NCBI GenBank assembly: GCA_017535315.1
Contig: JAFXUD010000003.1
Coordinates: forward strand, 62,001-126,000
Length of the DNA stretch: 64,000 bases
Source of the DNA: Victivallales bacterium
GTDB taxonomy: Bacteria > Verrucomicrobiota > Lentisphaeria > Oligosphaerales > Oligosphaeraceae
Direction: 5' to 3'
The position numbers were made by a program, and so were the translations under genes. The notes below the pieces were generated by a model, which was not told the origin of the DNA, ran no database searches, and saw only the letters and a program-made list of their open reading frames with translations. Positions 32,726 through 40,173 of this stretch are shown one piece after another (within the stretch, counting starts at the first letter, position 1; every line of letters starts with the position of its first letter).

Positions 32726-33328
32726 TCAAAGCCCGAGCCGTTTTTTCAGTTCGTCTCTAGCTCGGGCAATTCTGGATTTTACGGTGCCCAGCTTGCATTT
32801 CAGGAGGTCGGCTATCTCCTCATAGCTCATCTCCTGGATGTTTCTCATGACCAGCGCCTCTCGGTAAACGTCGGGCAACTGTTCAAGTTGGGCGTTCAAG
32901 TCCTTATCCAGTTCGTTATAGACTGCCTTTTGATCGGGGGGAAGTGTGCTGTCGGGGAGATCGATTCTTCGGTCATCGCCCTCTTCAACGCCTTCAATCG
33001 GCGCGTCAATGCTGACGTGCCGATCCGTAGCCCGACTTTTGTTCCAGTGATACTTGTTGCGCGCCAGGTTCATGGCGATGCGGTACATCCAGGTTGTGAA
33101 CTCGGAGTCCCCACGGAAATCAGGGAGGGCACGGTGTATCTTAATGAATGTGTCCTCTGCGATTTCCTCGGCGTCCTCGCGGTTTCCCAGAACACCGTAT
33201 GCAATCTGATAGGCGCGTCCCGAGTATTTTCTGACCAGTTCCTCGAAGGCGGTTTCATCGCCTTTTTGGGCACGGGCAACCAACGTCCTGTCATCGGATT
33301 TTGTTTCTTTGGACATTGATTTTTCCAT
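32726..33328 (-). CDS. ECF RNA polymerase sigma factor (RpoE-like)
   Basis: 200 residues. Region 2: FEELVRKYSGRAYQIAYGVL with DAEEIAEDTFIKIHRALPDF binding the -10 element; region 4: EMSYEEIADLLKCKLGTVKS with SRIARARDELKKRL, a helix-turn-helix for the -35. Together with the zinc anti-sigma and lipoprotein it forms an envelope-responsive module. It starts 31 bp after the end of nth on the same strand, so it may be expressed with nth. A second in-frame ATG four codons later is possible. Confidence 0.92.
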   Translation of the reverse strand: MEKSMSKETKSDDRTLVARAQKGDETAFEELVRKYSGRAYQIAYGVLGNREDAEEIAEDTFIKIHRALPDFRGDSEFTTWMYRIAMNLARNKYHWNKSRATDRHVSIDAPIEGVEEGDDRRIDLPDSTLPPDQKAVYNELDKDLNAQLEQLPDVYREALVMRNIQEMSYEEIADLLKCKLGTVKSRIARARDELKKRLGL

Positions 33329-33359
33329 GTTGTTCCAGCGATTTGTTGATTTTTAGGAT

Positions 33360-34016
33360 TCACGCATCAATGTGACGGCAAAGGGATGCAATGGGGCATT
33401 TGTCGCACTCTGGTTTGCGGGCCTTACAGGTATAGCGTCCGTGCAGGAGCAGCAGGTGATGGGCGTCACGGGCATATTTTTTCGGGGTGATTGTCTCAAG
33501 CTCCTGTTCCACGGCTTCGGGGGTGGGCGCGTGGGAGAGTCCTGTGCGGTGGGAAACCCTGAAGACATGGGTATCGACAGGGATGGTTGGCTTGCCGAAC
33601 CAAAGGTTCAAGACGACATTTGCGGTCTTCGTACCGACGCCTGAAAGGGCGGTCAGCTCCTCGAAGGTGTCGGGAACGGCTCCTTGATGCTTTTCGATGA
33701 GGGAGTGGCAAAGCTCAATGATATGCTTTGCCTTGGTGTGATGAAAACCAATGCTGCGGATGGCTTCTTCTAGGGGCTCCTGTCCTAGATTGACGAAGTC
33801 CTGCGGGGTATGCAGGGTTTTCCAGAGCTGTTCAGTGACCTTGTTGACCGCCTTGTCCGTGCATTGCGCAGAGAGGAGGACGGCTATCAGCAACTCGAAG
33901 GCACTGGAGAAATGCAGCTCGGGGGCGGGATTGATGACCGTGGCAAGCTGACTGTAAAGCTTTTCTACCTGCTTTGGGGAGAACACACTTTTGTATCTGA
34001 TCTTTTTTTCTGACAT
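33360..34016 (-). CDS. nth: Endonuclease III
   Basis: 218 residues, standard length. The helix-hairpin-helix (TALSGVGTKTANVVLN) and the catalytic Lys/Asp (GVGTKTANV; IPVDTHVFR) are present, as is the C-terminal 4Fe-4S loop CKARKPECDKCPIASLC (Cys-X6-Cys-X2-Cys-X5-Cys). It removes oxidised pyrimidines in base-excision repair. It is divergent from the PilU-like gene, and transcribed ahead of the sigma operon. Confidence 0.95.
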   Translation of the reverse strand: MSEKKIRYKSVFSPKQVEKLYSQLATVINPAPELHFSSAFELLIAVLLSAQCTDKAVNKVTEQLWKTLHTPQDFVNLGQEPLEEAIRSIGFHHTKAKHIIELCHSLIEKHQGAVPDTFEELTALSGVGTKTANVVLNLWFGKPTIPVDTHVFRVSHRTGLSHAPTPEAVEQELETITPKKYARDAHHLLLLHGRYTCKARKPECDKCPIASLCRHIDA

Positions 34017-34161
34017 TTCAGTTTGTCATTTGAGCAAAGAACATTAAATTGTACTATGGAGATAATTATACTCTAGAGATAATAGTCTCATAATATAACA
34101 ACATTTGACTGTAAAACAAGCCAAAGATTTCACCATCCCAAATAACCTCAAGGTCACGACT

Positions 34162-35583
34162 ATGCTAGATTGGTTCAAGCAAATCCTGGAAATCGGCATT
34201 CAAAACAACGCCAATGAATGGCATATTCCGTTGGACAAGCCGACGTTTTTCCGTATCGCAGGCATCACCAGTGATGTGGATTTCACGGCTGACAATGACA
34301 TGTTTGTGGCGTTGCTTCAGGATTTGCTTCCTCCTAAACAGCTTGCCAAGCTGGAGCAGGACGAGGGCATGGACTTCATCAATGAGAGTTTCCTGCTGGA
34401 CGAGCAGGGTGACGAGAAAATGGGGCGTTTTCTGTGCAATCTGCAGCGTCAAAGAGGACTGATGTCCTTTGTTGTCCGCCGCCCGTCGAGGGATGCTTCC
34501 GTCTTCTTTGACATCTTAAAATATGCAGTTGACAACCGCGCCTCCGACCTGCATGTGCGTGAAGGCAAGTACGTGCGTCTGCGCATCGACAGCAAGCTCG
34601 TCGATACTGATTTCATGACCGATTCCGTCTTTTTTGAGAAGGCCTTGGAGGACATTCTGCCTGCGGGAAAGCGGCCTGTTTATGAAAAGACGGGTGACTT
34701 GGACTTTGCCTGGGAAGAGGAGGGAATTGGTCGCTTCCGTGTGAACCTGCACCGCCAGCGTGGCAAGAGCGCCTTTACCTTCCGCCATGTCAAGAGCAAG
34801 GCGCCGACTGTGAAAGAGGTCGGGCTTCCCGAAGTGCTGAAGACCATCGTACAGGCGCGCAATGGCATCATCTTCATCTCTGGTACGACTGGCTCTGGTA
34901 AATCGACTACGATGGCGGCTATGCTTGACCATGTGAACAATACCGCTGAAGAGCATATCATCACCATTGAAGACCCCATTGAATACACCTTCCAGGACAA
35001 TCTTTCCTTCTTCGAACAGCGAGAGGTTGGTCTGGATGCCGAATCGTTTGATTCGGCGCTTATTCATGCCCTCCGCCAGGACCCCGACATCATCATGGTC
35101 GGTGAAATGCGCAACCGCAGCACCTTCGAGACGGCGTTGACCGCTGCAGAGACAGGGCACATGGTCATCTCAACGCTTCATACCAAGAACGCTCCCCAGA
35201 GCATCACCCGAATCCTGGACATGTTCCCGCTGGAGGAACGGGACACTGTCCGCAAGAACCTTTCCGAGTGCCTGCGTGCCATCATCTGCCAGCGGTTGGC
35301 ACCGAAGGCGACGGGCAAGGGCGTGGTACCCGTGACGGAAATCCTCATCAATACCCCTATTGTCCGTAAGCTTATCTTTGACAACAAGATTGACAAGTTG
35401 CCGCAGGCGATTGAAGGCGGTGCTGAGGAGAATATGATGAGCTTCAACAAATGTCTTCTTAATCTGGTCAATGCAGGTGAAATCACCGAGGAGACGGCCT
35501 TTAACTTCTCCGACAATCCGCAGGCGCTCAAGATGAACCTGAAGGGTATCTTCCTGAACGAGTCTGGCGGCATCATCCAATAA
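34162..35583 (+). CDS. PilT/PilU-like type IV pilus ATPase with duplicated N-domain
   Basis: 473 residues, about 100-130 more than PilT. A first N-domain (about 1-115: ANEWHIPLDKPTFFRI...GRFLCNLQRQRGLMSFVVRR) is followed by a second of the same pattern (125-235: ASDLHVREGKYVRLRID...GRFRVNLHRQRGKSAFTFR). Walker A SGTTGSGKST at about 238, IEDPIEY Asp box, Walker B PDIIMVGEMR, His box GHMVISTLHT. The C-terminus MMSFNKCLLNLVNAGEIT is like PilU. Powers pilus retraction or related motility at the inner membrane. Start at ATG 34162; a TTG 57 bp upstream is a rival. Confidence 0.88.
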   Translation: MLDWFKQILEIGIQNNANEWHIPLDKPTFFRIAGITSDVDFTADNDMFVALLQDLLPPKQLAKLEQDEGMDFINESFLLDEQGDEKMGRFLCNLQRQRGLMSFVVRRPSRDASVFFDILKYAVDNRASDLHVREGKYVRLRIDSKLVDTDFMTDSVFFEKALEDILPAGKRPVYEKTGDLDFAWEEEGIGRFRVNLHRQRGKSAFTFRHVKSKAPTVKEVGLPEVLKTIVQARNGIIFISGTTGSGKSTTMAAMLDHVNNTAEEHIITIEDPIEYTFQDNLSFFEQREVGLDAESFDSALIHALRQDPDIIMVGEMRNRSTFETALTAAETGHMVISTLHTKNAPQSITRILDMFPLEERDTVRKNLSECLRAIICQRLAPKATGKGVVPVTEILINTPIVRKLIFDNKIDKLPQAIEGGAEENMMSFNKCLLNLVNAGEITEETAFNFSDNPQALKMNLKGIFLNESGGIIQ

Positions 35584-35608
35584 GGTAGGCATTAGAGAGT
35601 TGCCAACA

Positions 35609-35779
35609 ATGAGGAAAAAGCAAAAATCATCCCTGGCAAAGGCACTGTACTGGAACACTCCGCGGAAGGAGCGTTACGGGCAGCGTTCCGAGGGGAGGCG
35701 TGTACGTTTGATCGTATCCGTTCTGTCGGTTGTTGTTTTTGTGATAGCCATGAGCGGATTGGTGCGAGAGTTTTTCTAA
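35609..35779 (+). CDS. 56-residue single-span membrane protein
   Basis: Too short to be obvious, but well formed: ATG 35609, TAA 35777, preceded by GAGAG. The N-terminal 30 residues are strongly basic (MRKKQKSSLAKALYWNTPRK, ERYGQRSEGRRVR), then LIVSVLSVVVFVIAMSGLV is a clear membrane helix with a short tail REFF. Lys/Arg before the helix predicts a cytoplasmic N-terminus. It sits 25 bp after the PilU-like stop in the same direction. A pilus-associated role is only a guess. The stop lies just at the left edge of a candidate MITE. Confidence 0.55.
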   Translation: MRKKQKSSLAKALYWNTPRKERYGQRSEGRRVRLIVSVLSVVVFVIAMSGLVREFF

Positions 35780-35932
35780 AGAGCTAATTTCAAAACTATC
35801 ATCGAAATGCGCGTCGTCATGAACACATTGGCGTTGGCAACGTCTCTCGTTGCACGAAAGTGCTGCTTTGATCCGTTGCCTTAGCCACTGCGCCTATCTC
35901 TTAGCGCATTTCGCGCTAGTTTTGAAATAACT
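35780..35932. mobile_element. Candidate 150-bp MITE with TTTCAAAACTA inverted ends
   Basis: AGCTAATTTCAAAACTA (35782-35798) and TAGTTTTGAAATAACT (35918-35933) are nearly exact inverted ends. Short TCTAAA repeats flank it (35775-35780 and 35932-35937), suggesting a target duplication. The interior is unrelated to other families here. No ORF. The ends resemble those of IS5-group elements, by inference only. Confidence 0.5.
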
Positions 35933-35959
35933 TCTAAATGTTTAGCCAAGGAGAGAACG

Positions 35960-36859
35960 ATGTCAGAAAAGAAGTGTTGCAAATGCAAAGCGTTGAAGAT
36001 TATTGGGATAATCGTAGTGCTCATCGTCATTTTGGCGGCGTTTGGCATTATGTTTGCGGATTCGCTGATAAAGACCGCGATCCAGACCATTGGCTCTACG
36101 GTGACCAAATGCGACATCAAGGTTGAGAATGTTAGCCTTTCCTTCTTGCGTGGACATCTGCGGATTGACAATCTGGTTGTCAATAATCCCGAGGGATATA
36201 AGACACCCAGCGCCTTTACGTTGACCAAGATTGAAGTGGCTCTCGTGCCTAAAAGTCTTCTTTCCGATAAGATTATTGTGAAGGAAGTGGAGATTCTTGC
36301 GCCAGAGGTCACATACGAAGTGGATCCTCTGAAATTCCAGAGCAACATCGGGGCCATCCAGAAGAATGTGGAGTCATTCTTGCCTGCTGGCGATGACGAT
36401 GCCAAGGAGAAGGAGGAGAAGAAGGAAGAGGAAAAGAAGCAAGGAAAGAAGATTCAAATTGACCATGTCCTCATTGATGACGGCAAAATTAACGTATCCG
36501 CGACCATTGCAGGCGGTCATTCTATTCCCGTGCCATTGCCGAAGATTGAGATGAATGACATCGGCAAGGAGAAGGAGGTCACTGGCTTGGAGGCCTCTGC
36601 AAGCATCCTGTTCAGGATGTTCACGGGCGTCATTGACGCAGGAAACGAGGCTATTAAGAAAATTGGCACAAGTTTGAAAGGTGTCGGCGATGCGATTGGC
36701 TCAGGCGCAAAATCCCTTGGGGATGCCGTGACCAATGCTTTTGGCATCAATGGGAAAGATGCCAAGAAGGATGATGACGCTAAGAAGGACGAGGACGTCA
36801 AGAAGGACGAGGACGCCAAGAAGGATGATGACGCCAAGAAGGATGATGACGCCAAATAA
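35960..36859 (+). CDS. AsmA-like/DUF748-type protein with KDDDAK tail
   Basis: 299 residues. Short cytoplasmic KKCCKCK head, membrane span (ALKIIGIIVVLIVILAAFGI), then VTKCDIKVENVSLSFLRGHL and LRIDNLVVNNPEGY, the opening repeat of AsmA/DUF748 envelope proteins. A Lys/Glu coil (140-160) interrupts it, followed by IQIDHVLIDDGKINVSATI. The C-terminus is a tandem acidic-basic repeat, (A/V)KKDDD or KKDED units, about seven over residues 255-299. It probably faces the periplasm. AAGGAGAGAACG precedes the ATG. Far shorter than AsmA, so possibly a minimal version. Confidence 0.7.
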   Translation: MSEKKCCKCKALKIIGIIVVLIVILAAFGIMFADSLIKTAIQTIGSTVTKCDIKVENVSLSFLRGHLRIDNLVVNNPEGYKTPSAFTLTKIEVALVPKSLLSDKIIVKEVEILAPEVTYEVDPLKFQSNIGAIQKNVESFLPAGDDDAKEKEEKKEEEKKQGKKIQIDHVLIDDGKINVSATIAGGHSIPVPLPKIEMNDIGKEKEVTGLEASASILFRMFTGVIDAGNEAIKKIGTSLKGVGDAIGSGAKSLGDAVTNAFGINGKDAKKDDDAKKDEDVKKDEDAKKDDDAKKDDDAK

Positions 36860-36879
36860 GCTCCATTCGAGAAAACAAT

Positions 36880-37956
36880 ATGTATCCAACGGAAGTCATT
36901 GTTGATTACGATATTTTGCGGGAGAATTTCAAGGCACTGCAGGCACTGAAACCTCACTGTCATCTGGTTCCCGTGGTTAAATCCGATGCATACGGACATG
37001 GACTGGTGCAATCCTCTAGGGCGTTCTTGGCTGGCGGAGCCGAACGGCTGGCGGTGTTCCGTGTGGAGGAGGGGCTGGCGCTGAGGCAAGAGGGCATTGA
37101 TTGTCCCATTTGGGTACTTCTAGGGGCGCTTCCATACGAGGCAGCACAGGCAGTCGGCAGAGGGTTTACATTGGCCGTCTTTGATATCGAGCAGGCAAAG
37201 GCTCTCTCTGAGGCGGCAGAAAGACGCGGTCTTGTCCAAGATGTCCATGTCGCCGTCGATACGGGAATGGGACGCCTGGGGTTCTTGGTCGATGACTTAC
37301 AGGAGGCTTTGGCGCAGATTTTTGCGCTCAAAGGCCTTCGCGTGTGCGGCATTTTCTCGCATATCGCAAAGGCGAACGACGTGATGCATCCTGTGACGCG
37401 CAGACAGGTGGATGGTTTCCGCAGAGCGCTGAAGATGTTGCCGTCCGTTTGCGTTGAAAACCATTCCTGTGCCTCGGATGCCTGGCTAGGCGACCTCATC
37501 CCTGAACTGCATTATGCACGTCCAGGCATCTGCCTCTATCAGGAGTATCAGGTGGATGGACGCATCGTCACGCACGATGCGATGACGCTGAAGACGAGGC
37601 TGGTGTCGCTGAAGACTATGCCTGCGGGCGCAACTGTTTCCTACAACTGCATACGCACGCTCACAAGGGAGAGCCGCGTTGCGGTGGCGCCTCTTGGCTA
37701 TGAGGACGGCTTCCTGCGTTCCATGACGGACAAGGGGGCGGCACTGGTTCATGGACGGCGTGCGCCGATTCTGGGTACCATCTGCATGAGCATGACCATG
37801 CTGGATGTCACAGATATACCTGAAGCTGCCATTGGAGACGAGGCGGTTTTCATGGGATGCCAAGGTGATGAACAGATCACCATCGCCGAACTGGCGGAAC
37901 GCGCCAATACCACGCCCCATGAATTCCTCTGTGCCATGGGCAAACACCGTGCATAG
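36880..37956 (+). CDS. alr: Alanine racemase
   Basis: 358 residues. The PLP lysine lies in VVKSDAYGHGLVQ (about residue 34), the catalytic Tyr in TVSYNCIRTLTRES, and HVAVDTGMGRLGF and VENHSCASDAW with LHYARPGICLY define the barrel and phosphate site; ILGTICMSMTMLDVT is the C-terminal Met-rich core. It makes D-Ala for peptidoglycan. The usual 'SYGRTY' around the Tyr is 'SYNCIRT', which is unusual. It follows the AsmA-like gene by 20 bp. Confidence 0.93.
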   Translation: MYPTEVIVDYDILRENFKALQALKPHCHLVPVVKSDAYGHGLVQSSRAFLAGGAERLAVFRVEEGLALRQEGIDCPIWVLLGALPYEAAQAVGRGFTLAVFDIEQAKALSEAAERRGLVQDVHVAVDTGMGRLGFLVDDLQEALAQIFALKGLRVCGIFSHIAKANDVMHPVTRRQVDGFRRALKMLPSVCVENHSCASDAWLGDLIPELHYARPGICLYQEYQVDGRIVTHDAMTLKTRLVSLKTMPAGATVSYNCIRTLTRESRVAVAPLGYEDGFLRSMTDKGAALVHGRRAPILGTICMSMTMLDVTDIPEAAIGDEAVFMGCQGDEQITIAELAERANTTPHEFLCAMGKHRA

Positions 37957-38010
37957 GACTGACGCGGAGCTTGCGCTCTGCGCAAAAAACAGAAAGTGGC
38001 CCCGCAAGGA

Positions 38011-38041
38011 CCTGTCCTGTGCCCGCCGCTTCAGCGGTGGG
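38011..38041 (-). repeat. Hairpin repeat, minus-strand copy
   Basis: On the minus strand reads CACCGCTGAAGCGGCGGG followed by CACAGGACAGG, matching the hairpin plus ACAGG tail seen at 16.3, 46.0 and 52.9 kb. Confidence 0.6.
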
Positions 38042-38059
38042 AAAAACATCTGGTCACGC

Positions 38060-38087
38060 TTGACAACTTCCGTTATTTAATTACATT
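38060..38087 (+). promoter_or_regulatory. Candidate promoter for the isomerase/epimerase gene
   Basis: TTGACA at 38060-38065, 16-bp spacer, TACATT at 38082-38087, about 60 bp before the ATG of the sugar isomerase gene. The perfect -35 and the location after the alr stop support it. Confidence 0.5.
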
Positions 38088-38145
38088 TTGATACGCACCG
38101 TTGGTGGTGCGCTTTGGGTTACAATTATACACAAGGAGACTGAAC

Positions 38146-38907
38146 ATGGCACTTATTGCTGCACAAATGTACACGTTGCGTGAATTCTGCAAGACACCTG
38201 CTGAAATTGCCGTTGCCTGCGCACGCGTCAAGAAGATGGGGTATGACGGAATCCAGATGTCTGGCATGGGGCCGATTGACCCGCATGAAATGCGCAAGAT
38301 TCTGGATGGCGAGGGACTGGTCTGCTGTGCCACGCATATTCCAATTGACCGCATGGAGAACGAGACCGAGGCCGTGGTCGAAGAGCACAACATTCTGGGC
38401 TGCAAATACACGGCCATCGGCGGCTTCTTCCCCAAAGAGGCGTGGACACGCAAGCTGTGGCTGGATTTCATCGCCCGCTACAATGCCATCGCCGAGAAGT
38501 TCAAGGGCACAGGCATGACCATCGGCTACCACAACCACAGCCACGAGTTCGCCCCAGCCGAGGGGTTCCGCCCCATCGACATGCTCATCAATATGCTTGA
38601 CCCATCCATCTGGATGGAGATTGACACCTACTGGGTGGCGGACGGCGGTGGCGACCCGACTGCCTATATCAAGCGCGTCGCAGGGCGTCTGCCAGGTGTC
38701 CACTTCAAGGACTTGACGAAGAACCCCGACCGCACCACAAAGATGTGCGAAATCGGCGACGGCAACCTGAACTGGCCGAGCATCGTCGAGGCCTGCCGCT
38801 ATGCAGGTGTCAAATGGTACATCGTCGAACGTGACCGCGGCGATATGGACGCCTTTGACAGCCTTGAGCGCAGCATCTATAACATGCGCGAGAAGATGGG
38901 ACTCTAA
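38146..38907 (+). CDS. Sugar phosphate isomerase/epimerase (xylose-isomerase-like TIM barrel)
   Basis: 253 residues. Start is fixed by AAGGAG in ACAAGGAGACTGAAC. The AP-endonuclease family 2 barrel is shown by GMTIGYHNHSHEF (His), MEIDTYWVADGGGDP (Glu-Asp metal site), LPGVHFKDLTKN and KWYIVERDRGD, all metal ligands of the family. It would isomerise or epimerise a sugar, keto-sugar or cyclitol; IolE- and IolI-like enzymes share these motifs. The substrate is unknown. It lies just upstream of an orphan methyltransferase. Confidence 0.88.
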   Translation: MALIAAQMYTLREFCKTPAEIAVACARVKKMGYDGIQMSGMGPIDPHEMRKILDGEGLVCCATHIPIDRMENETEAVVEEHNILGCKYTAIGGFFPKEAWTRKLWLDFIARYNAIAEKFKGTGMTIGYHNHSHEFAPAEGFRPIDMLINMLDPSIWMEIDTYWVADGGGDPTAYIKRVAGRLPGVHFKDLTKNPDRTTKMCEIGDGNLNWPSIVEACRYAGVKWYIVERDRGDMDAFDSLERSIYNMREKMGL

Positions 38908-38989
38908 GGGGGCGAGTAAAATAGCTGGGGCGCGTGTCTGCGCGTCCCAGTTTGCCATTTTTCATAGCCTCAATCATATAATCGGCAAT

Positions 38990-40135
38990 ATGGAGGAAGA
39001 CGCGTCTTATAGCCCCATTCAAGAACAAAATGGGGAGCCAGGGGAGAATCCGCGTTTTCTGACAGAACAGATTCTCACGTACCTTGGGAACAAGCGTACC
39101 TTGCTTCCGTTGATTGGGAAGGCTGTACGTATTATGCAGGCGGAACTCGGAAGGCAGAAACTGGTGCTTTTCGATGTGTTTTCTGGTTCGGGGATAGTCT
39201 CCCGCTTCTTTAAACAATTTGCATATCGCTTGTATGTCAATGATTTGGAAGCGTACAGCACGCTTTGCAGCAGTTGCTATCTGACAAACAGAAGCACTGT
39301 TGACGAGGCGAAACTGGCATCCATGCTGGCGGGGTTGAAGCAGCGGATAGAGGAAAACTGGCACAGCGGCTTCATCACGGAACTTTATGCTCCGAAGGAT
39401 GAAAGCAACATCCAGAAGGGCGAGCGGGTCTTCTACACGATACGTAACGCGCAATATATCGACACAGCCAGGCAGGAGATAGCTCTGCTTCCAGAGGAGA
39501 AACAGAAGTTTTTTCTTGCGCCGTTGCTGTATGGCGCAAGCGTCCACAACAACACTTCTGGCGTCTTCAAGGGTTTCTACAAGAACAAGGAGGGAATCGG
39601 ACAGTATGGCGGGAGTGGACGAAATGCGCTGGCCCGCATTCGTGGTAATATTGAACTGCAATTGCCAGTCTTCTCCAACTTCGAGTGCGATGTTGTCGTC
39701 ACCCAAAAGGATGCCTTGCAGGCGGCACTCGACATGCAGGAGGAGGTTGACCTGGCCTATCTGGATCCACCATACAACCAGCATCCGTATGGCTCCAACT
39801 ACTTCATGCTAAACCTGATATTAAACTATCAGCGCCCCGATGGTATTTCTTCAGTCTCTGGCATTCCCGCCAATTGGAACCATTCGCATTACAATCAGCG
39901 AAGCATGGCGCAGGAGGCATTGTTCAGGCTGGTTGACAATCTGCGGGCAAAGTTCATCCTTATTTCATACAATTCCGAGGGATTTGTCAAATACGATGAT
40001 TTTGTGAACCATCTCACTTCCTTGGGTGAGTTGAAGATATTGTCCCAAAAGTACAATACATTCCGCGGGAGCCGCAACCTGCGTGCGCGTGACATTCATG
40101 TCAAGGAGTTTTTGTTTTTGTTGAGAAGACAATAG
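38990..40135 (+). CDS. Orphan DNA adenine methyltransferase (D12-like)
   Basis: 381 residues from ATG 38990; an upstream extension is shadow of the previous gene. The SAM-binding motif is VLFDVFSGSGIVSRFF, near the N-terminus after LTYLGNKRTLLPLI; the catalytic motif is LAYLDPPYNQHPYG (DPPY), giving the alpha or D12-type order. It methylates adenine N6 in DNA. No restriction endonuclease or specificity subunit is beside it, so it looks solitary, perhaps regulatory or phage-derived. The recognition sequence cannot be inferred. Confidence 0.88.
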   Translation: MEEDASYSPIQEQNGEPGENPRFLTEQILTYLGNKRTLLPLIGKAVRIMQAELGRQKLVLFDVFSGSGIVSRFFKQFAYRLYVNDLEAYSTLCSSCYLTNRSTVDEAKLASMLAGLKQRIEENWHSGFITELYAPKDESNIQKGERVFYTIRNAQYIDTARQEIALLPEEKQKFFLAPLLYGASVHNNTSGVFKGFYKNKEGIGQYGGSGRNALARIRGNIELQLPVFSNFECDVVVTQKDALQAALDMQEEVDLAYLDPPYNQHPYGSNYFMLNLILNYQRPDGISSVSGIPANWNHSHYNQRSMAQEALFRLVDNLRAKFILISYNSEGFVKYDDFVNHLTSLGELKILSQKYNTFRGSRNLRARDIHVKEFLFLLRRQ

Positions 40136-40173
40136 ACGTTGATTTATATTTTCCGTTTTTCCCAGGAGAGAAT

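Noticed and set aside
34017-34160. tRNA or small RNA in the nth/PilU gap
   Set aside because: No cloverleaf or T-loop signature was found; the gap is AT-rich with no clear structure.
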